NCBI GenBank assembly: GCA_022605955.1
Contig: JAKCOZ010000330.1
Span: 180,600-244,599, forward strand
Source of the DNA: Rallus limicola
Taxonomy: Eukaryota > Chordata > Aves > Gruiformes > Rallidae
Reading direction: 5' to 3'
Length of the DNA: 64,000 nt
The notes below the pieces were generated by a model. That model saw nothing but the letters and a program-made list of their open reading frames with translations, ran no database searches and was not told where the DNA came from. Both the position numbers and the translations under genes were made by a program. Shown here one piece after another: positions 26,433-40,300 of the stretch. Position 1 is the first letter of the stretch; each line of letters starts with the position of its first letter.

Positions 26433-29400
26433 TCGCTTCTTTACTTTGGGAGTTATTGCTGGACGTTTAGCATGTTTTGAACTGCAGTCTGCTAGGGCCG
26501 AGAAAAGCACCGTAGGAGGTTCCAGGCATGTTCCCTCTTTCCAGGCAAAGGAAAAGGCTGAGAGCCAAAGTGACACGGTCTGCTCGTGTGTCCTGTTAGG
26601 AGGTTTCAGACAAGCTATGCCTTTCAGGCCTCGCTTCTTTACTTTGGGAGTTATTGCTGGACGTTTAGCATGTTTTGAACTGCAGTCTGCTAGGGCCGAG
26701 AAAAGTACCGTAGGAGGTTCCAGGCATGTTCCCTCTTTCCAGGCAAAGGAAAAGGCTGAGAGCCAAAGTGACAGGGTCTGCTCGTGTGTCCTGTTAGGAG
26801 GTTTCAGACAAGCTATGCCTTTCAGGCCTAGCTTCTTTACTTTGGGAGTTATTGCTGGACGTTTAGCATGTTTTGAACTGCAGTCTGCTAGGGCCGAGAA
26901 AAGCACCGTAGGAGGTTCCAGGCATGTTCCCTCTTTCCAGGCAAAGGAAAAGGCTGAGAGCCAAAGTGACACGGTCTGCTCGTGTGTCCTGTTAGGAGGT
27001 TTCAGACAAGCTATGCCTTTCAGGCCTCGCTTCTTTACTTTGGGAGTTATTGCTGGACGTTTAGCATGTTTTGAACTGCAGTCTGCTAGGGCCGAGAAAA
27101 GTACCGTAGGAGGTTCCAGGCATGTTCCCTCTTTCCAGGCAAAGGAAAAGGCTGAGAGCCAAAGTGACAGGGTCTGCTCGTGTGTCCTGTTAGGAGGTTT
27201 CAGACAAGCTATGCCTTTCAGGCCTAGCTTCTTTACTTTGGGAGTTATTGCTGGACGTTTAGCATGTTTTGAACTGCAGTCTGCTAGGGCCGAGAAAAGC
27301 ACCATAGGAGGTTCCAGGCATGTTCCCTCTTTCCAGGCAAAGGAAAAGGCTGAGAGCCAAAGCGACAGGGTCTGCTCGTGTGTCCTGTTAGGAGGTTTCA
27401 GACAAGCTATGCCTTTCAGGCTTCGCTTCTTTACTTTGGGAGTTATTGCTGGACGTTTAGCATGTTTTGAACTGCAGTCTGCTAGGGCCGAGAAAAGCAC
27501 CGTAGGAGGTTCCAGGCATGTTCCCTCTTTCCAGGCAAAGGAAAAGGCTGAGAGCCAAAGTGACAGGGTCTGCTCGTGTGTCCTGTTAGGAGGTTTCAGA
27601 CAAGCTATGCCTTTCAGTCCTAGCTTCTTTACTTTGGGAGTTATTGCTGGACGTTTAGCATGTTTTGAACTGCAGTCTGCTAGGGCCGAGAAAAGCACCG
27701 TAGGAGGTTCCAGGCATGTTCCCTCTTTCCAGGCAAAGGAAAAGGCTGAGAGCCAAAGCGACAGGGTCTGCTCGTGTGTCCTGTTAGGAGGTTTCAGACA
27801 AGCTATGCCTTTCAGGCCTAGCTTCTTTACTTTGGGAGTTATTGCTGGACGTTTAGCATGTTTTGAACTGCAGTCTGCTAGGGCCGAGAAAAGCACCGTA
27901 GGAGGTTCCAGGCATGTTCCCTCTTTCCAGGCAAAGGAAAAGGCTGAGAGCCAAAGTGACAGGGTCTGCTCGTGTGTCCTGTTAGGAGGTTTCAGACAAG
28001 CTATGCCTTTCAGGCCTAGCTTCTTTACTTTGAGAGTTATTGCTGGACGTTTAGCATGTTTTGAACTGCAGTCTGCTAGGGCCGAGAAAAGCACCGTAGG
28101 AGGTTCCAGGCATGTTCCCTCTTTCCAGGCAAAGGAAAAGGCTGAGAGCCAAAGTGACAGGGTCTGCTCGTGAGTCCTGTTATGAGGTTTCAGACAAGCT
28201 ATGCCTTTCAGGCCTAGCTTCTTTACTTTGGGAGTTATTGCTGGACGTTTAGCATGTTTTGAACTGCAGTCTGCTAGGGCCGAGAAAAGCACCGTAGGAG
28301 GTTCCAGGCATGTTCCCTCTTTCCAGGCAAAGGAAAAGGCTGAGAGCCAAAGTGACAGGGTCTGCTCGTGTGTCCTGTTAGGAGGTTTCAGACAAGCTAT
28401 GCCTTTCAGGCCTCGCTTCTTTACTTTGGGAGTTATTGCTGGACGTTTAGCATGTTTTGAACTGCAGTCTGCTAGGGCCGAGAAAAGTACCGTAGGAGGT
28501 TCCAGGCATGTTCCCTCTTTCCAGGCAAAGGAAAAGGCTGAGAGCCAAAGTGACAGGGTCTGCTCGTGTGTCCTGTTAGGAGGTTTCAGACAAGCTATGC
28601 CTTTCAGGCCTAGCTTCTTTACTTTGGGAGTTATTGCTGGACGTTTAGCATGTTTTGAACTGCAGTCTGCTAGGGCCGAGAAAAGCACCGTAGGAGGTTC
28701 CAGGCATGTTCCCTCTTTCCAGGCAAAGGAAAAGGCTGAGAGCCAAAGCGACAGGGTCTGCTCGTGTGTCCTGTTAGGAGGTTTCAGACAAGCTATGCCT
28801 TTCAGGCCTAGCTTCTTTACTTTGGGAGTTATTGCTGGACGTTTAGCATGTTTTGAACTGCAGTCTGCTAGGGCCGAGAAAAGCACCGTAGGAGGTTCCA
28901 GGCATGTTCCCTCTTTCCAGGCAAAGGAAAAGGCTGAGAGCCAAAGTGACAGGGTCTGCTCGTGTGTCCTGTTAGGAGGTTTCAGACAAGCTATGCCTTT
29001 CAGGCCTAGCTTCTTTACTTTGGGAGTTATTGCTGGACGTTTAGCATGTTTTGAACTGCAGTCTGCTAGGGCCGAGAAAAGCACCGTAGGAGGTTCCAGG
29101 CATGTTCCCTCTTTCCAGGCAAAGGAAAAGGCTGAGAGCCAAAGTGACAGGGTCTGCTCGTGAGTCCTGTTAGGAGGTTTCAGACAAGCTATGCCTTTCA
29201 GGCCTAGCTTCTTTACTTTGGGTGTTATTGCTGGACGTTTAGCATGTTTTGAACTGCAGTCTGCTAGGGCCGAGAAAAGCACCGTAGGAGGTTCCAGGCA
29301 TGTTCCCTCTTTCCAGGCAAAGGAAAAGGCTGAGATCCAAAGTGACAGGGTCTGCTCGTGTGTCCTGTTAGGAGGTTTCAGACAAGCTATGCCTTTCAGG

Positions 29401-32400
29401 CCTAGCTTCTTTACTTTGGGAGTTATTGCTGGACGTTTAGCATGTTTTGAACTGCAGTCTGCTAGGGCCGAGAAAAGCACCGTAGGAGGTTCCAGGCATG
29501 TTCCCTCTTTCCAGGCAAAGGAAAAGGCTGAGAGCCAAAGCGACAGGGTCTGCTCGTGTGTCCTGTTAGGAGGTTTCAGACAAGCTATGCCTTTCAGGCC
29601 TAGCTTCTTTACTTTGGGAGTTATTGCTGGACGTTTAGCATGTTTTGAACTGCAGTCTGCTAGGGCCGAGAAAAGCACCGTAGGAGGTTCCAGGCCTGTT
29701 CCCTCTTTCCAGGCAAAGGAAAAGGCTGAGAGCCAAAGTGACAGGGTCTGCTCGTGTGTCCTGTTAGGAGGTTTCAGACAAGCTATGCCTTTCAGGCCTA
29801 GCTTCTTTACTTTGGGAGTTATTGCTGGACGTTTAGCATGTTTTGAACTGCAGTCTGCTAGGGCCGAGAAAAGCACCGTAGGAGGTTCCAGGCATGTTCC
29901 CTCTTTCCAGGCAAAGGAAAAGGCTGAGAGCCAAAGTGACAGGGTCTGCTCGTGTGTCCTGTTAGGAGGTTTCAGACAAGCTATGCCTTTCAGGCCTAGC
30001 TTCTTTACTTTGGGAGTTATTGCTGGACGTTTAGCATGTTTTGAACTGCAGTCTGCTAGGGCCGAGAAAAGCACCGTAGGAGGTTCCAGGCATGTTCCCT
30101 CTTTCCAGGCAAAGGAAAAGGCTGAGAGCCAAAGTGACAGGGTCTGCTCGTGTGTCCTGTTAGGAGGTTTCAGACAAGCCATGCCTTTCAGGCCTAGCTT
30201 CTTTACTTTGGGAGTTATTGCTAGACGTTTAGCATGTTTTGAACTGCAGTCTGCTAGGGCCGAGAAAAGCACCGTAGGAGGTTCCAGGCATGTTCCCTCT
30301 TTCCAGGCAAAGGAAAAGGCTGAGAGCCAAAGCGACAGGGTCTGCTCGTGTGTCCTGTTAGGAGGTTTCAGACAAGCTATGCCTTTCAGGCCTCGCTTCT
30401 TTACTTTGGGAGTTATTGCTGGACGTTTAGCATGTTTTGAACTGCAGTCTGCTAGGGCCGAGAAAAGCACCGTAGGAGGTTCCAGGCATGTTCCCTCTTT
30501 CCAGGCAAAGGAAAAGGCTGAGAGCCAAAGTGACACGGTCTGCTCGTGTGTCCTGTTAGGAGGTTTCAGACAAGCTATGCCTTTCAGGCCTCGCTTCTTT
30601 ACTTTGGGAGTTATTGCTGGACGTTTAGCATGTTTTGAACTGCAGTCTGCTAGGGCCGAGAAAAGTACCGTAGGAGGTTCCAGGCATGTTCCCTCTTTCC
30701 AGGCAAAGGAAAAGGCTGAGAGCCAAAGTGACAGGGTCTGCTCGTGTGTCCTGTTAGGAGGTTTCAGACAAGCTATGCCTTTCAGGCCTAGCTTCTTTAC
30801 TTTGGGAGTTATTGCTGGACGTTTAGCATGTTTTGAACTGCAGTCTGCTAGGGCCGAGAAAAGCACCGTAGGAGGTTCCAGGCATGTTCCCTCTTTCCAG
30901 GCAAAGGAAAAGGCTGAGAGCCAAAGTGACACGGTCTGCTCGTGTGTCCTGTTAGGAGGTTTCAGACAAGCTATGCCTTTCAGGCCTCGCTTCTTTACTT
31001 TGGGAGTTATTGCTGGACGTTTAGCATGTTTTGAACTGCAGTCTGCTAGGGCCGAGAAAAGTACCGTAGGAGGTTCCAGGCATGTTCCCTCTTTCCAGGC
31101 AAAGGAAAAGGCTGAGAGCCAAAGTGACAGGGTCTGCTCGTGTGTCCTGTTAGGAGGTTTCAGACAAGCTATGCCTTTCAGGCCTAGCTTCTTTACTTTG
31201 GGAGTTATTGCTGGACGTTTAGCATGTTTTGAACTGCAGTCTGCTAGGGCCGAGAAAAGCACCATAGGAGGTTCCAGGCATGTTCCCTCTTTCCAGGCAA
31301 AGGAAAAGGCTGAGAGCCAAAGCGACAGGGTCTGCTCGTGTGTCCTGTTAGGAGGTTTCAGACAAGCTATGCCTTTCAGGCTTCGCTTCTTTACTTTGGG
31401 AGTTATTGCTGGACGTTTAGCATGTTTTGAACTGCAGTCTGCTAGGGCCGAGAAAAGCACCGTAGGAGGTTCCAGGCATGTTCCCTCTTTCCAGGCAAAG
31501 GAAAAGGCTGAGAGCCAAAGTGACAGGGTCTGCTCGTGTGTCCTGTTAGGAGGTTTCAGACAAGCTATGCCTTTCAGTCCTAGCTTCTTTACTTTGGGAG
31601 TTATTGCTGGACGTTTAGCATGTTTTGAACTGCAGTCTGCTAGGGCCGAGAAAAGCACCGTAGGAGGTTCCAGGCATGTTCCCTCTTTCCAGGCAAAGGA
31701 AAAGGCTGAGAGCCAAAGCGACAGGGTCTGCTCGTGTGTCCTGTTAGGAGGTTTCAGACAAGCTATGCCTTTCAGGCCTAGCTTCTTTACTTTGGGAGTT
31801 ATTGCTGGACGTTTAGCATGTTTTGAACTGCAGTCTGCTAGGGCCGAGAAAAGCACCGTAGGAGGTTCCAGGCATGTTCCCTCTTTCCAGGCAAAGGAAA
31901 AGGCTGAGAGCCAAAGTGACAGGGTCTGCTCGTGTGTCCTGTTAGGAGGTTTCAGACAAGCTATGCCTTTCAGGCCTAGCTTCTTTACTTTGAGAGTTAT
32001 TGCTGGACGTTTAGCATGTTTTGAACTGCAGTCTGCTAGGGCCGAGAAAAGCACCGTAGGAGGTTCCAGGCATGTTCCCTCTTTCCAGGCAAAGGAAAAG
32101 GCTGAGAGCCAAAGTGACAGGGTCTGCTCGTGAGTCCTGTTATGAGGTTTCAGACAAGCTATGCCTTTCAGGCCTAGCTTCTTTACTTTGGGAGTTATTG
32201 CTGGACGTTTAGCGTGTTTTGAACTGCAGTCTGCTAGGGCCGAGAAAAGCACCGTAGGAGGTTCCAGGCATGTTCCCTCTTTCCAGGCAAAGGAAAAGGC
32301 TGAGAGCCAAAGTGACAGGGTCTGCTCGTGTGTCCTGTTAGGAGGTTTCAGACAAGCTATGCCTTTCAGGCCTCGCTTCTTTACTTTGGGAGTTATTGCT

Positions 32401-34349
32401 GGACGTTTAGCATGTTTTGAACTGCAGTCTGCTAGGGCCGAGAAAAGTACCGTAGGAGGTTCCAGGCATGTTCCCTCTTTCCAGGCAAAGGAAAAGGCTG
32501 AGAGCCAAAGTGACAGGGTCTGCTCGTGTGTCCTGTTAGGAGGTTTCAGACAAGCTATGCCTTTCAGGCCTAGCTTCTTTACTTTGGGAGTTATTGCTGG
32601 ACGTTTAGCATGTTTTGAACTGCAGTCTGCTAGGGCCGAGAAAAGCACCGTAGGAGGTTCCAGGCATGTTCCCTCTTTCCAGGCAAAGGAAAAGGCTGAG
32701 AGCCAAAGCGACAGGGTCTGCTCGTGTGTCCTGTTAGGAGGTTTCAGACAAGCTATGCCTTTCAGGCCTAGCTTCTTTACTTTGGGAGTTATTGCTGGAC
32801 GTTTAGCATGTTTTGAACTGCAGTCTGCTAGGGCCGAGAAAAGCACCGTAGGAGGTTCCAGGCATGTTCCCTCTTTCCAGGCAAAGGAAAAGGCTGAGAG
32901 CCAAAGTGACAGGGTCTGCTCGTGTGTCCTGTTAGGAGGTTTCAGACAAGCTATGCCTTTCAGGCCTAGCTTCTTTACTTTGGGAGTTATTGCTGGACGT
33001 TTAGCATGTTTTGAACTGCAGTCTGCTAGGGCCGAGAAAAGCACCGTAGGAGGTTCCAGACATGTTCCCTCTTTCCAGGCAAAGGAAAAGGCTGAGAGCC
33101 AAAGTGACAGGGTCTGCTCGTGAGTCCTGTTAGGAGGTTTCAGACAAGCTATGCCTTTCAGGCCTAGCTTCTTTACTTTGGGTGTTATTGCTGGACGTTT
33201 AGCATGTTTTGAACTGCAGTCTGCTAGGGCCGAGAAAAGCACCGTAGGAGGTTCCAGGCATGTTCCCTCTTTCCAGGCAAAGGAAAAGGCTGAGATCCAA
33301 AGTGACAGGGTCTGCTCGTGTGTCCTGTTAGGAGGTTTCAGACAAGCTATGCCTTTCAGGCCTAGCTTCTTTACTTTGGGAGTTATTGCTGGACGTTTAG
33401 CATGTTTTGAACTGCAGTCTGCTAGGGCCGAGAAAAGCACCGTAGGAGGTTCCAGGCATGTTCCCTCTTTCCAGGCAAAGGAAAAGGCTGAGAGCCAAAG
33501 CGACAGGGTCTGCTCGTGTGTCCTGTTAGGAGGTTTCAGACAAGCTATGCCTTTCAGGCCTAGCTTCTTTACTTTGGGAGTTATTGCTGGACGTTTAGCA
33601 TGTTTTGAACTGCAGTCTGCTAGGGCCGAGAAAAGCACCGTAGGAGGTTCCAGGCCTGTTCCCTCTTTCCAGGCAAAGGAAAAGGCTGAGAGCCAAAGTG
33701 ACAGGGTCTGCTCGTGTGTCCTGTTAGGAGGTTTCAGACAAGCTATGCCTTTCAGGCCTAGCTTCTTTACTTTGGGAGTTATTGCTGGACGTTTAGCATG
33801 TTTTGAACTGCAGTCTGCTAGGGCCGAGAAAAGCACCGTAGGAGGTTCCAGGCATGTTCCCTCTTTCCAGGCAAAGGAAAAGGCTGAGAGCCAAAGTGAC
33901 AGGGTCTGCTCGTGTGTCCTGTTAGGAGGTTTCAGACAAGCTATGCCTTTCAGGCCTAGCTTCTTTACTTTGGGAGTTATTGCTGGACGTTTAGCATGTT
34001 TTGAACTGCAGTCTGCTAGGGCCGAGAAAAGCACAGTAGGAGGTTCCAGGCATGTTCCCTCTTTCCAGGCAAAGGAAAAGGCTGAGAGCCAAAGTGACAG
34101 GGTCTGCTCGTGTGTCCTGTTAGGAGGTTTCAGACAAGCCATGCCTTTCAGGCCTAGCTTCTTTACTTTGGGAGTTATTGCTAGACGTTTAGCATGTTTT
34201 GAACTGCAGTCTGCTAGGGCCGAGAAAAGCACCGTAGGAGGTTCCAGGCATGTTCCCTCTTTCCAGGCAAAGGAAAAGGCTGAGAGCCAAAGCGACAGGG
34301 TCTGCTCGTGTGTCCTGTTAGGAGGTTTCAGACAAGCTATGCCTTTCAG
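26433..34349 (+). repeat. Higher-order repeat, 20 monomers (3960 bp), two near-identical copies
   Basis: Six rare variants recur at exactly 3960 bp: ACCATAGG 27301/31261, TTTGAGAGTT about 28029/31989, TTATGAGG about 28180/32140, CAGGCCTGTT about 29692/33652, GCTAGACG about 30220/34180, and TGA markers 28171/32131 and 29161/33121. Reading the copies side by side I noticed three differences, at 32214, 33060 and 34035. That is about 99.9 percent identity by eye, and it indicates a very recent duplication or an assembly collapse or expansion boundary. Confidence 0.9.
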
Positions 34350-37329
34350 GCCTAGCTTCTTTACTTTGGGAGTTATTGCTGGACGTTTAGCATGTTTTGA
34401 ACTGCAGTCTGCTAGGGCCGAGAAAAGCACCGTAGGAGGTTCCAGGCATGTTCCCTCTTTCCAGGCAAAGGAAAAGGCTGAGAGCCAAAGCGACAGGGTC
34501 TGCTCGTGTGTCCTGTTAGGAGGTTTCAGACAAGCTATGCCTTTCAGGCCTAGCTTCTTTACTTTGGGAGTTATTGCTGGACATTTAGCATGTTTTGAAC
34601 TGCAGTCTGCTAGGGCCGAGAAAAGCACCGTAGGAGGTTCCAGGCATGTTCCCTCTTTCCAGGCAAAGGAAAAGGCTTAGAGCCAAAGTGACAGGGTCTG
34701 CTGGTGTGTCCTGTTAGGAGGTTTCAGACAAGCTATGCCTTTCAGGCCTAGCTTCTTTACTTTGGGAGTTATTGCTGGACGTTTAGCATGTTTTGAACTG
34801 CAGTCTGCTAGGGCCGAGAAAAGCACCGTAGGAGGTTCCAGGCATGTTCCCTCTTTCCAGGCAAAGGAAAAGGCTGAGAGCCAAAGTGACAGTGTCTGCT
34901 CGTGTGTCCTGTTAGGAGGTTTCAGACAAGCTATGCCTTTCAGGCCTAGCTTCTTTACTTTGGGAGTTATTGCTGGACGTTTAGCATGTTTTGAACTGCA
35001 GTCTGCTAGGGCCGAGAAAAGCACCGTAGGAGGTTCCAGGCATGTTCCCTCTTTCCAGGCAAAGGAAAAGGCTGAGAGCCAAAGTGACAGGGTCTGCTCG
35101 TGAGTCCTGTTAGGAGGTTTCAGACAAGCTATGCCTTTCAGGCCTAGCTTCTTTACTTTGGGTGTTATTGCTGGACGTTTAGCATGTTTTGAACTGCAGT
35201 CTGCTAGGGCCGAGAAAAGCACCGTAGGAGGTTCCAGGCATGTTCCCTCTTTCCAGGCAAAGGAAAAGGCTGAGATCCAAAGTGACAGGGTCTGCTCGTG
35301 TGTCCTGTTAGGAGGTTTCAGACAAGCTATGCCTTTCATGCCTAGCTTCTTTACTTTGGGAGTTATTGCTGGACGTTTAGCATGTTTTGAACTGCAGTCT
35401 GCTAGGGCCGAGAAAAGCACCGTAGGAGGTTCCAGGCATGTTCCCTCTTTCCAGGCAAAGGAAAAGGCTGAGAGCCAAAGCGACAGGGTCTGCTCGTGTG
35501 TCCTGTTAGGAGGTTTCAGACAAGCTATGCCTTTCAGGCCTAGCTTCTTTACTTTGGGAGTTATTGCTGGACGTTTAGCATGTTTTGAACTGCAGTCTGC
35601 TAGGGCCGAGAAAAGCACCGTAGGAGGTTCCAGGCATGTTCCCTCTTTCCAGGCAAAGGAAAAGGCTGAGAGCCAAAGTGACAGGGTCTGCTCGTGTGTC
35701 CTGTTAGGAGGTTTCAGACAAGCTATGCCTTTCAGGCCTAGCTTCTTTACTTTGGGAGTTATTGCTGGACGTTTAGCATGTTTTGAACTGCAGTCTGCTA
35801 GGGCCGAGAAAAGCACTGTAGGAGGTTCCAGGCATGTTCCCTTTTTCCAGTCAAAGGAAAAGTCTGAGAGCCAAAGTGACAGGGTCTGCTCGTGTGTCCT
35901 CTTAGGAGGTTTCAGACAAGCTATGCCTTTCAGGCCTAGCTTCTTTACTTTGGGAGTTATTGCTGGACGTTTAGCATGTTTTGAACTGCAGTCTGCTAGG
36001 GCCGAGAAAAGCACCGTAGGAGGTTCCAGGCATGTTCCCTCTTTCCAGGCAAAGGAAAAGGCTGAGAGCCAAAGTGACAGGGTCTGCTCGTGTGTCCTGT
36101 TAGGAGGTTTCAGACAAGCTATGCCTTTCAGGCCTAGCTTCTTTACTTTGGGAGTTATTGCTGGACGTTTAGCATGTTTTGAACTGCAGTCTGCTAGGGC
36201 CGAGAAAAGCACCGTAGGAGGTTCCAGGCATGTTCCCTCTTTCCAGGCAAAGGAAAAGGCTGAGAGCCAAAGTGACAGGGTCTGCTCGTGTGTCCTGTTA
36301 GGAGGTTTCAGACAAGCTATGCCTTTCAGGCCTAGCTTCTTTACTTTGGGAGTTATTGCTGGACGTTTAGCATGTTTTGAACTGCAGTCTGCTAGGGCCG
36401 AGAAAAGCACCGTAGGAGGTTCCAGGCATGTTCCCTCTTTCCAGGCAAAGGAAAAGGCTGAGAGCCAAAGCGACAGGGTCTGCTCGTGTGTCCTGTTAGG
36501 AGGTTTCAGACAAGCTATGCCTTTCAGGCCTAGCTTCTTTACTTTGGGAGTTATTGCTGGACGTTTAGCATGTTTTGAACTGCAGTCTGCTAGGGCCGAG
36601 AAAAGCACCGTAGGAGGTTCCAGGCATGTTCCCTCTTTCCAGGCAAAGGAAAAGGCTGAGAGCCAAAGTGACAGGGTCTGCTCGTGTGTCCTCTTAGGAG
36701 GTTTCAGACAAGCTATGCCTTTCAGGCCTAGCTTCTTTACTTTGGGAGTTATTGCTGGACGTTTAGCATGTTTTGAACTGCAGTCTGCTAGGGCCGAGAA
36801 AAGCACCGTAGGAGGTTCCAGGCATGTTCCCTCTTTCCAGGCAAAGGAAAAGGCTGAGAGCCAAAGTGACAGGGTCTGCTGGTGTGTCCTGTTAGGAGGT
36901 TTCAGACAAGCTATGCCTTTCAGGCCTAGCTTCTTTACTTTGGGAGTTATTGCTGGACGTTTAGCATGTTTTGAACTGCAGTCTGCTAGGGCCGAGAAAA
37001 GCACCGTAGGAGGTTCCAGGCATGTTCCCTCTTTCCAGGCAAAGGAAAAGGCTGAGAGCCAAAGTGACAGGGTCTGCTCGTGTGTCCTGTTAGGAGGTTT
37101 CAGACAAGCTATGCCTTTCAGGCCTAGCTTCTTTACTTTGGGTGTTATTGCTGGACGTTTAGCATATTTGAACTGCAGTCTGCTAGGGCCGAGAAAAGCA
37201 CCGTAGGAGGTTCCAGGCATGTTCCCTCTTTCCAGGCAAAGGAAAAGGCTGAGAGCCAAAGTGACAGGGTCTGCTCGTGTGTCCTGTTAGGAGGTTTCAG
37301 ACAAGCTATGCCTTTCAGGCCTAGCTTCT

Positions 37330-40300
37330 TTACTTTGGGAGTTATTGCTGGACGTTTAGCATGTTTTGAACTGCAGTCTGCTAGGGCCGAGAAAAGCACC
37401 GTAGGAGGTTCCAGGCATGTTCCCTCTTTCCAGGCAAAGGAAAAGGCTGAGAGCCAAAGTGACAGGGTCTGCTGGTGTGTCCTGTTAGGAGGTTTCAGAC
37501 AAGCTATGCCTTTCAGGCCTAGCTTCTTTACTTTGGGTGTTATTGCTGGACGTTTAGCATATTTGAACTGCAGTCTGCTAGGGCCGAGAAAAGCACCGTA
37601 GGAGGTTCCAGGCATGTTCCCTCTTTCCAGGCAAAGGAAAAGGCTGAGAGCCAAAGTGACAGGGTCTGCTCGTGTGTCCTGTTAGGAGGTTTCAGACAAG
37701 CTATGCCTTTCAGGCCTAGCTTCTTTACTTTGGGAGTTATTGCTGGACGTTTAGCATGTTTTGAACTGTAGTCTGCTAGGGCCGAGTAAAGCACCGTAGG
37801 AGGTTCCAGGCATGTTCCCTCTTTCCAGGCAAAGGAAAAGGCTGAGAGCCAAAGCGACAGGGTCTGCTCGTGTGTCCTGTTAGGAGGTTTCAGACAAGCT
37901 ATGCCTTTCAGGCCTAGCTTCTTTACTTTGGGAGTTATTGCTGGACGTTTAGCATGTTTTGAACTGCAGTCTGCTAGGGCCGAGAAAAGCACCGTAGGAG
38001 GTTCCAGGCATGTTCCCTCTTTCCAGGCAAAGGAAAAGGCTGAGAGCCAAAGTGACAGGGTCTGCTCGTGTGTCCTGTTAGGAGGTTTCAGACAAGCTAT
38101 GCCTTTCAGGCCTAGCTTCTTTACTTTGGGAGTTATTGCTGGACGTTTAGCATGTTTTGAACTGCAGTCTGCTAGGGCCGAGAAAAGCACCGTAGGAGGT
38201 TCCAGGCATGTTCCCTCTTTCCAGGCAAAGGAAAAGGCTGAGAGCCAAAGTGACAGGGTCTGCTCGTGTGTCCTCTTAGGAGGTTTCAGACAAGCTATGC
38301 CTTTCAGGCCTAGCTTCTTTACTTTGGGAGTTATTGCTGGACGTTTAGCATGTTTTGAACTGCAGTCTGCTAGGGCCGAGAAAAGCACCGTAGGAGGTTC
38401 CAGGCATGTTCCCTCTTTCCAGGCAAAGGAAAAGGCTGAGAGCCAAAGTGACCGGGTCTGCTCGTGTGTCCTGTTAGGAGGTTTCAGACAAGCTATGCCT
38501 TTCAGGCCTAGCTTCTTTACTTTGGGAGTTATTGCTGGACGTTTAGCATGTTTTGAACTGCAGTCTGCTAGGGCCGAGAAAAGCACCGTAGGAGGTTCCA
38601 GGCATGTTCCCTCTTTCCAGGCAAAGGAAAAGGCTGAGAGCCAAAGCGACAGGGTCTGCTCGTGTGTCCTGTTAGGAGGTTTCAGACAAGCTATGCCTTT
38701 CAGGCCTAGCTTCTTTACTTTGGGAGTTATTGCTGGACGTTTAGCATGTTTTGAACTGCAGTCTGCTAGGGCCGAGAAAAGCACCGTAGGAGGTTCCAGG
38801 CATGTTCCCTCTTTCCAGGCAAAGGAAAAGGCTGAGAGCCAAAGTGACAGGGTCTGCTCGTGTGTCCTGTTAGGAGGTTTCAGACAAGCTATGCCTTTCA
38901 GGCCTAGCTTCTTTACTTTGGGAGTTATTGCTGGACGTTTAGCATGTTTTGAACTGCAGTCTGCTAGGGCCGAGAAAAGCACCGTAGGAGGTTCCAGGCA
39001 TGTTCCCTCTTTCCAGGCAAAGGAAAAGGCTGAGAGCCAAAGTGACAGGGTCTGCTCGTGTGTCCTGTTAGGAGGTTTCAGACAAGCTATGCCTTTCAGG
39101 CCTAGCTTCTTTACTTTGGGAGTTATTGCTGGACGTTTAGCATGTTTTGAACTGCAGTCTGCTAGGGCCGAGAAAAGCACCGTAGGAGGTTCCAGGCATG
39201 TTCCCTCTTTCCAGGCAAAGGAAAAGGCTGAGAGCCAAAGCGACAGGGTCTGCTCGTGTGTCCTGTTAGGAGGTTTCAGACAAGCTATGCCTTTCAGGCC
39301 TAGCTTCTTTACTTTGGGAGTTATTGCTGGACGTTTAGCATGTTTTGAACTGCAGTCTGCTAGGGCCGAGAAAAGCACCGTAGGAGGTTCCAGGCATGTT
39401 CCCTCTTTCCAGGCAAAGGAAAAGGCTGAGAGCCAAAGCGACAGGGTCTGCTCGTGTGTCCTGTTAGGAGGTTTCAGACAAGCTATGCCTTTCAGGCCTA
39501 GCTTCTTTACTTTGGGAGTTATTGCTGGACGTTTAGCATGTTTTGAACTGCAGTCTGCTAGGGCCGAGAAAAGCACCGTAGGAGGTTCCAGGCATGTTCC
39601 CTCTTTCCAGGCAAAGGAAAAGGCTGAGAGCCAAAGTGACAGGGTCTGCTCGTGTGTCCTGTTAGGAGGTTTCAGACAAGCTATGCCTTTCAGGCCTCGC
39701 TTCTTTACTTTGGGAGTTATTGCTGGACGTTTAGCATGTTTTGAACTGCAGTCTGCTAGGGCCGAGAAAAGCACCGTAGGAGGTTCCAGGCATGTTCCCT
39801 CTTTCCAGGCAAAGGAAAAGGCTGAGAGCCAAAGTGACAGGGTCTGCTCGTGTGTCCTCTTAGGAGGTTTCAGACAAGCTATGCCTTTCAGGCCTAGCTT
39901 CTTTACTTTGGGAGTTATTGCTGGACGTTTAGCATGTTTTGAACTGCAGTCTGCTAGGGCCGAGAAAAGCACCGTAGGAGGTTCCAGGCATGTTCCCTCT
40001 TTCCAGGCAAAGGAAAAGGCTGAGAGCCAAAGTGACAGGGTCTGCTCGTGTGTCCTGTTAGGAGGTTTCAGACAAGCTATGCCTTTCAGGCCTAGCTTCT
40101 TTACTTTGGGAGTTATTGCTGGACGTTTAGCATGTTTTGAACTGCAGTCTGCTAGGGCCGAGAAAAGCACCGTAGGAGGTTCCAGGCATGTTCCCTCTTT
40201 CCAGGCAAAGGAAAAGGCTGAGAGCCAAAGTGACAGGGTCTGCTCGTGTGTCCTGTTAGGAGGTTTCAGACAAGCTATGCCTTTCAGGCCTAGCTTCTTT

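Larger units (their letters stand above)
7183..35103 (+). repeat. Left-arm domain with TGA-marker monomers
   Basis: Thirteen monomers carry CTCGTGAGTCC, with the TGA at 7183, 8767, 10945, 13321, 15103, 22429, 23617, 24607, 28171, 29161, 32131, 33121 and 35101. All spacings are multiples of 198. The monomer that follows usually has TTTGGGTGTT in place of TTTGGGAGTT, and often GAGATCC in place of GAGAGCC, so the three changes travel as one haplotype. They are absent elsewhere in the window. This points to one founding monomer pair that spread inside this 28-kb interval by local exchange or block duplication. Confidence 0.85.
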
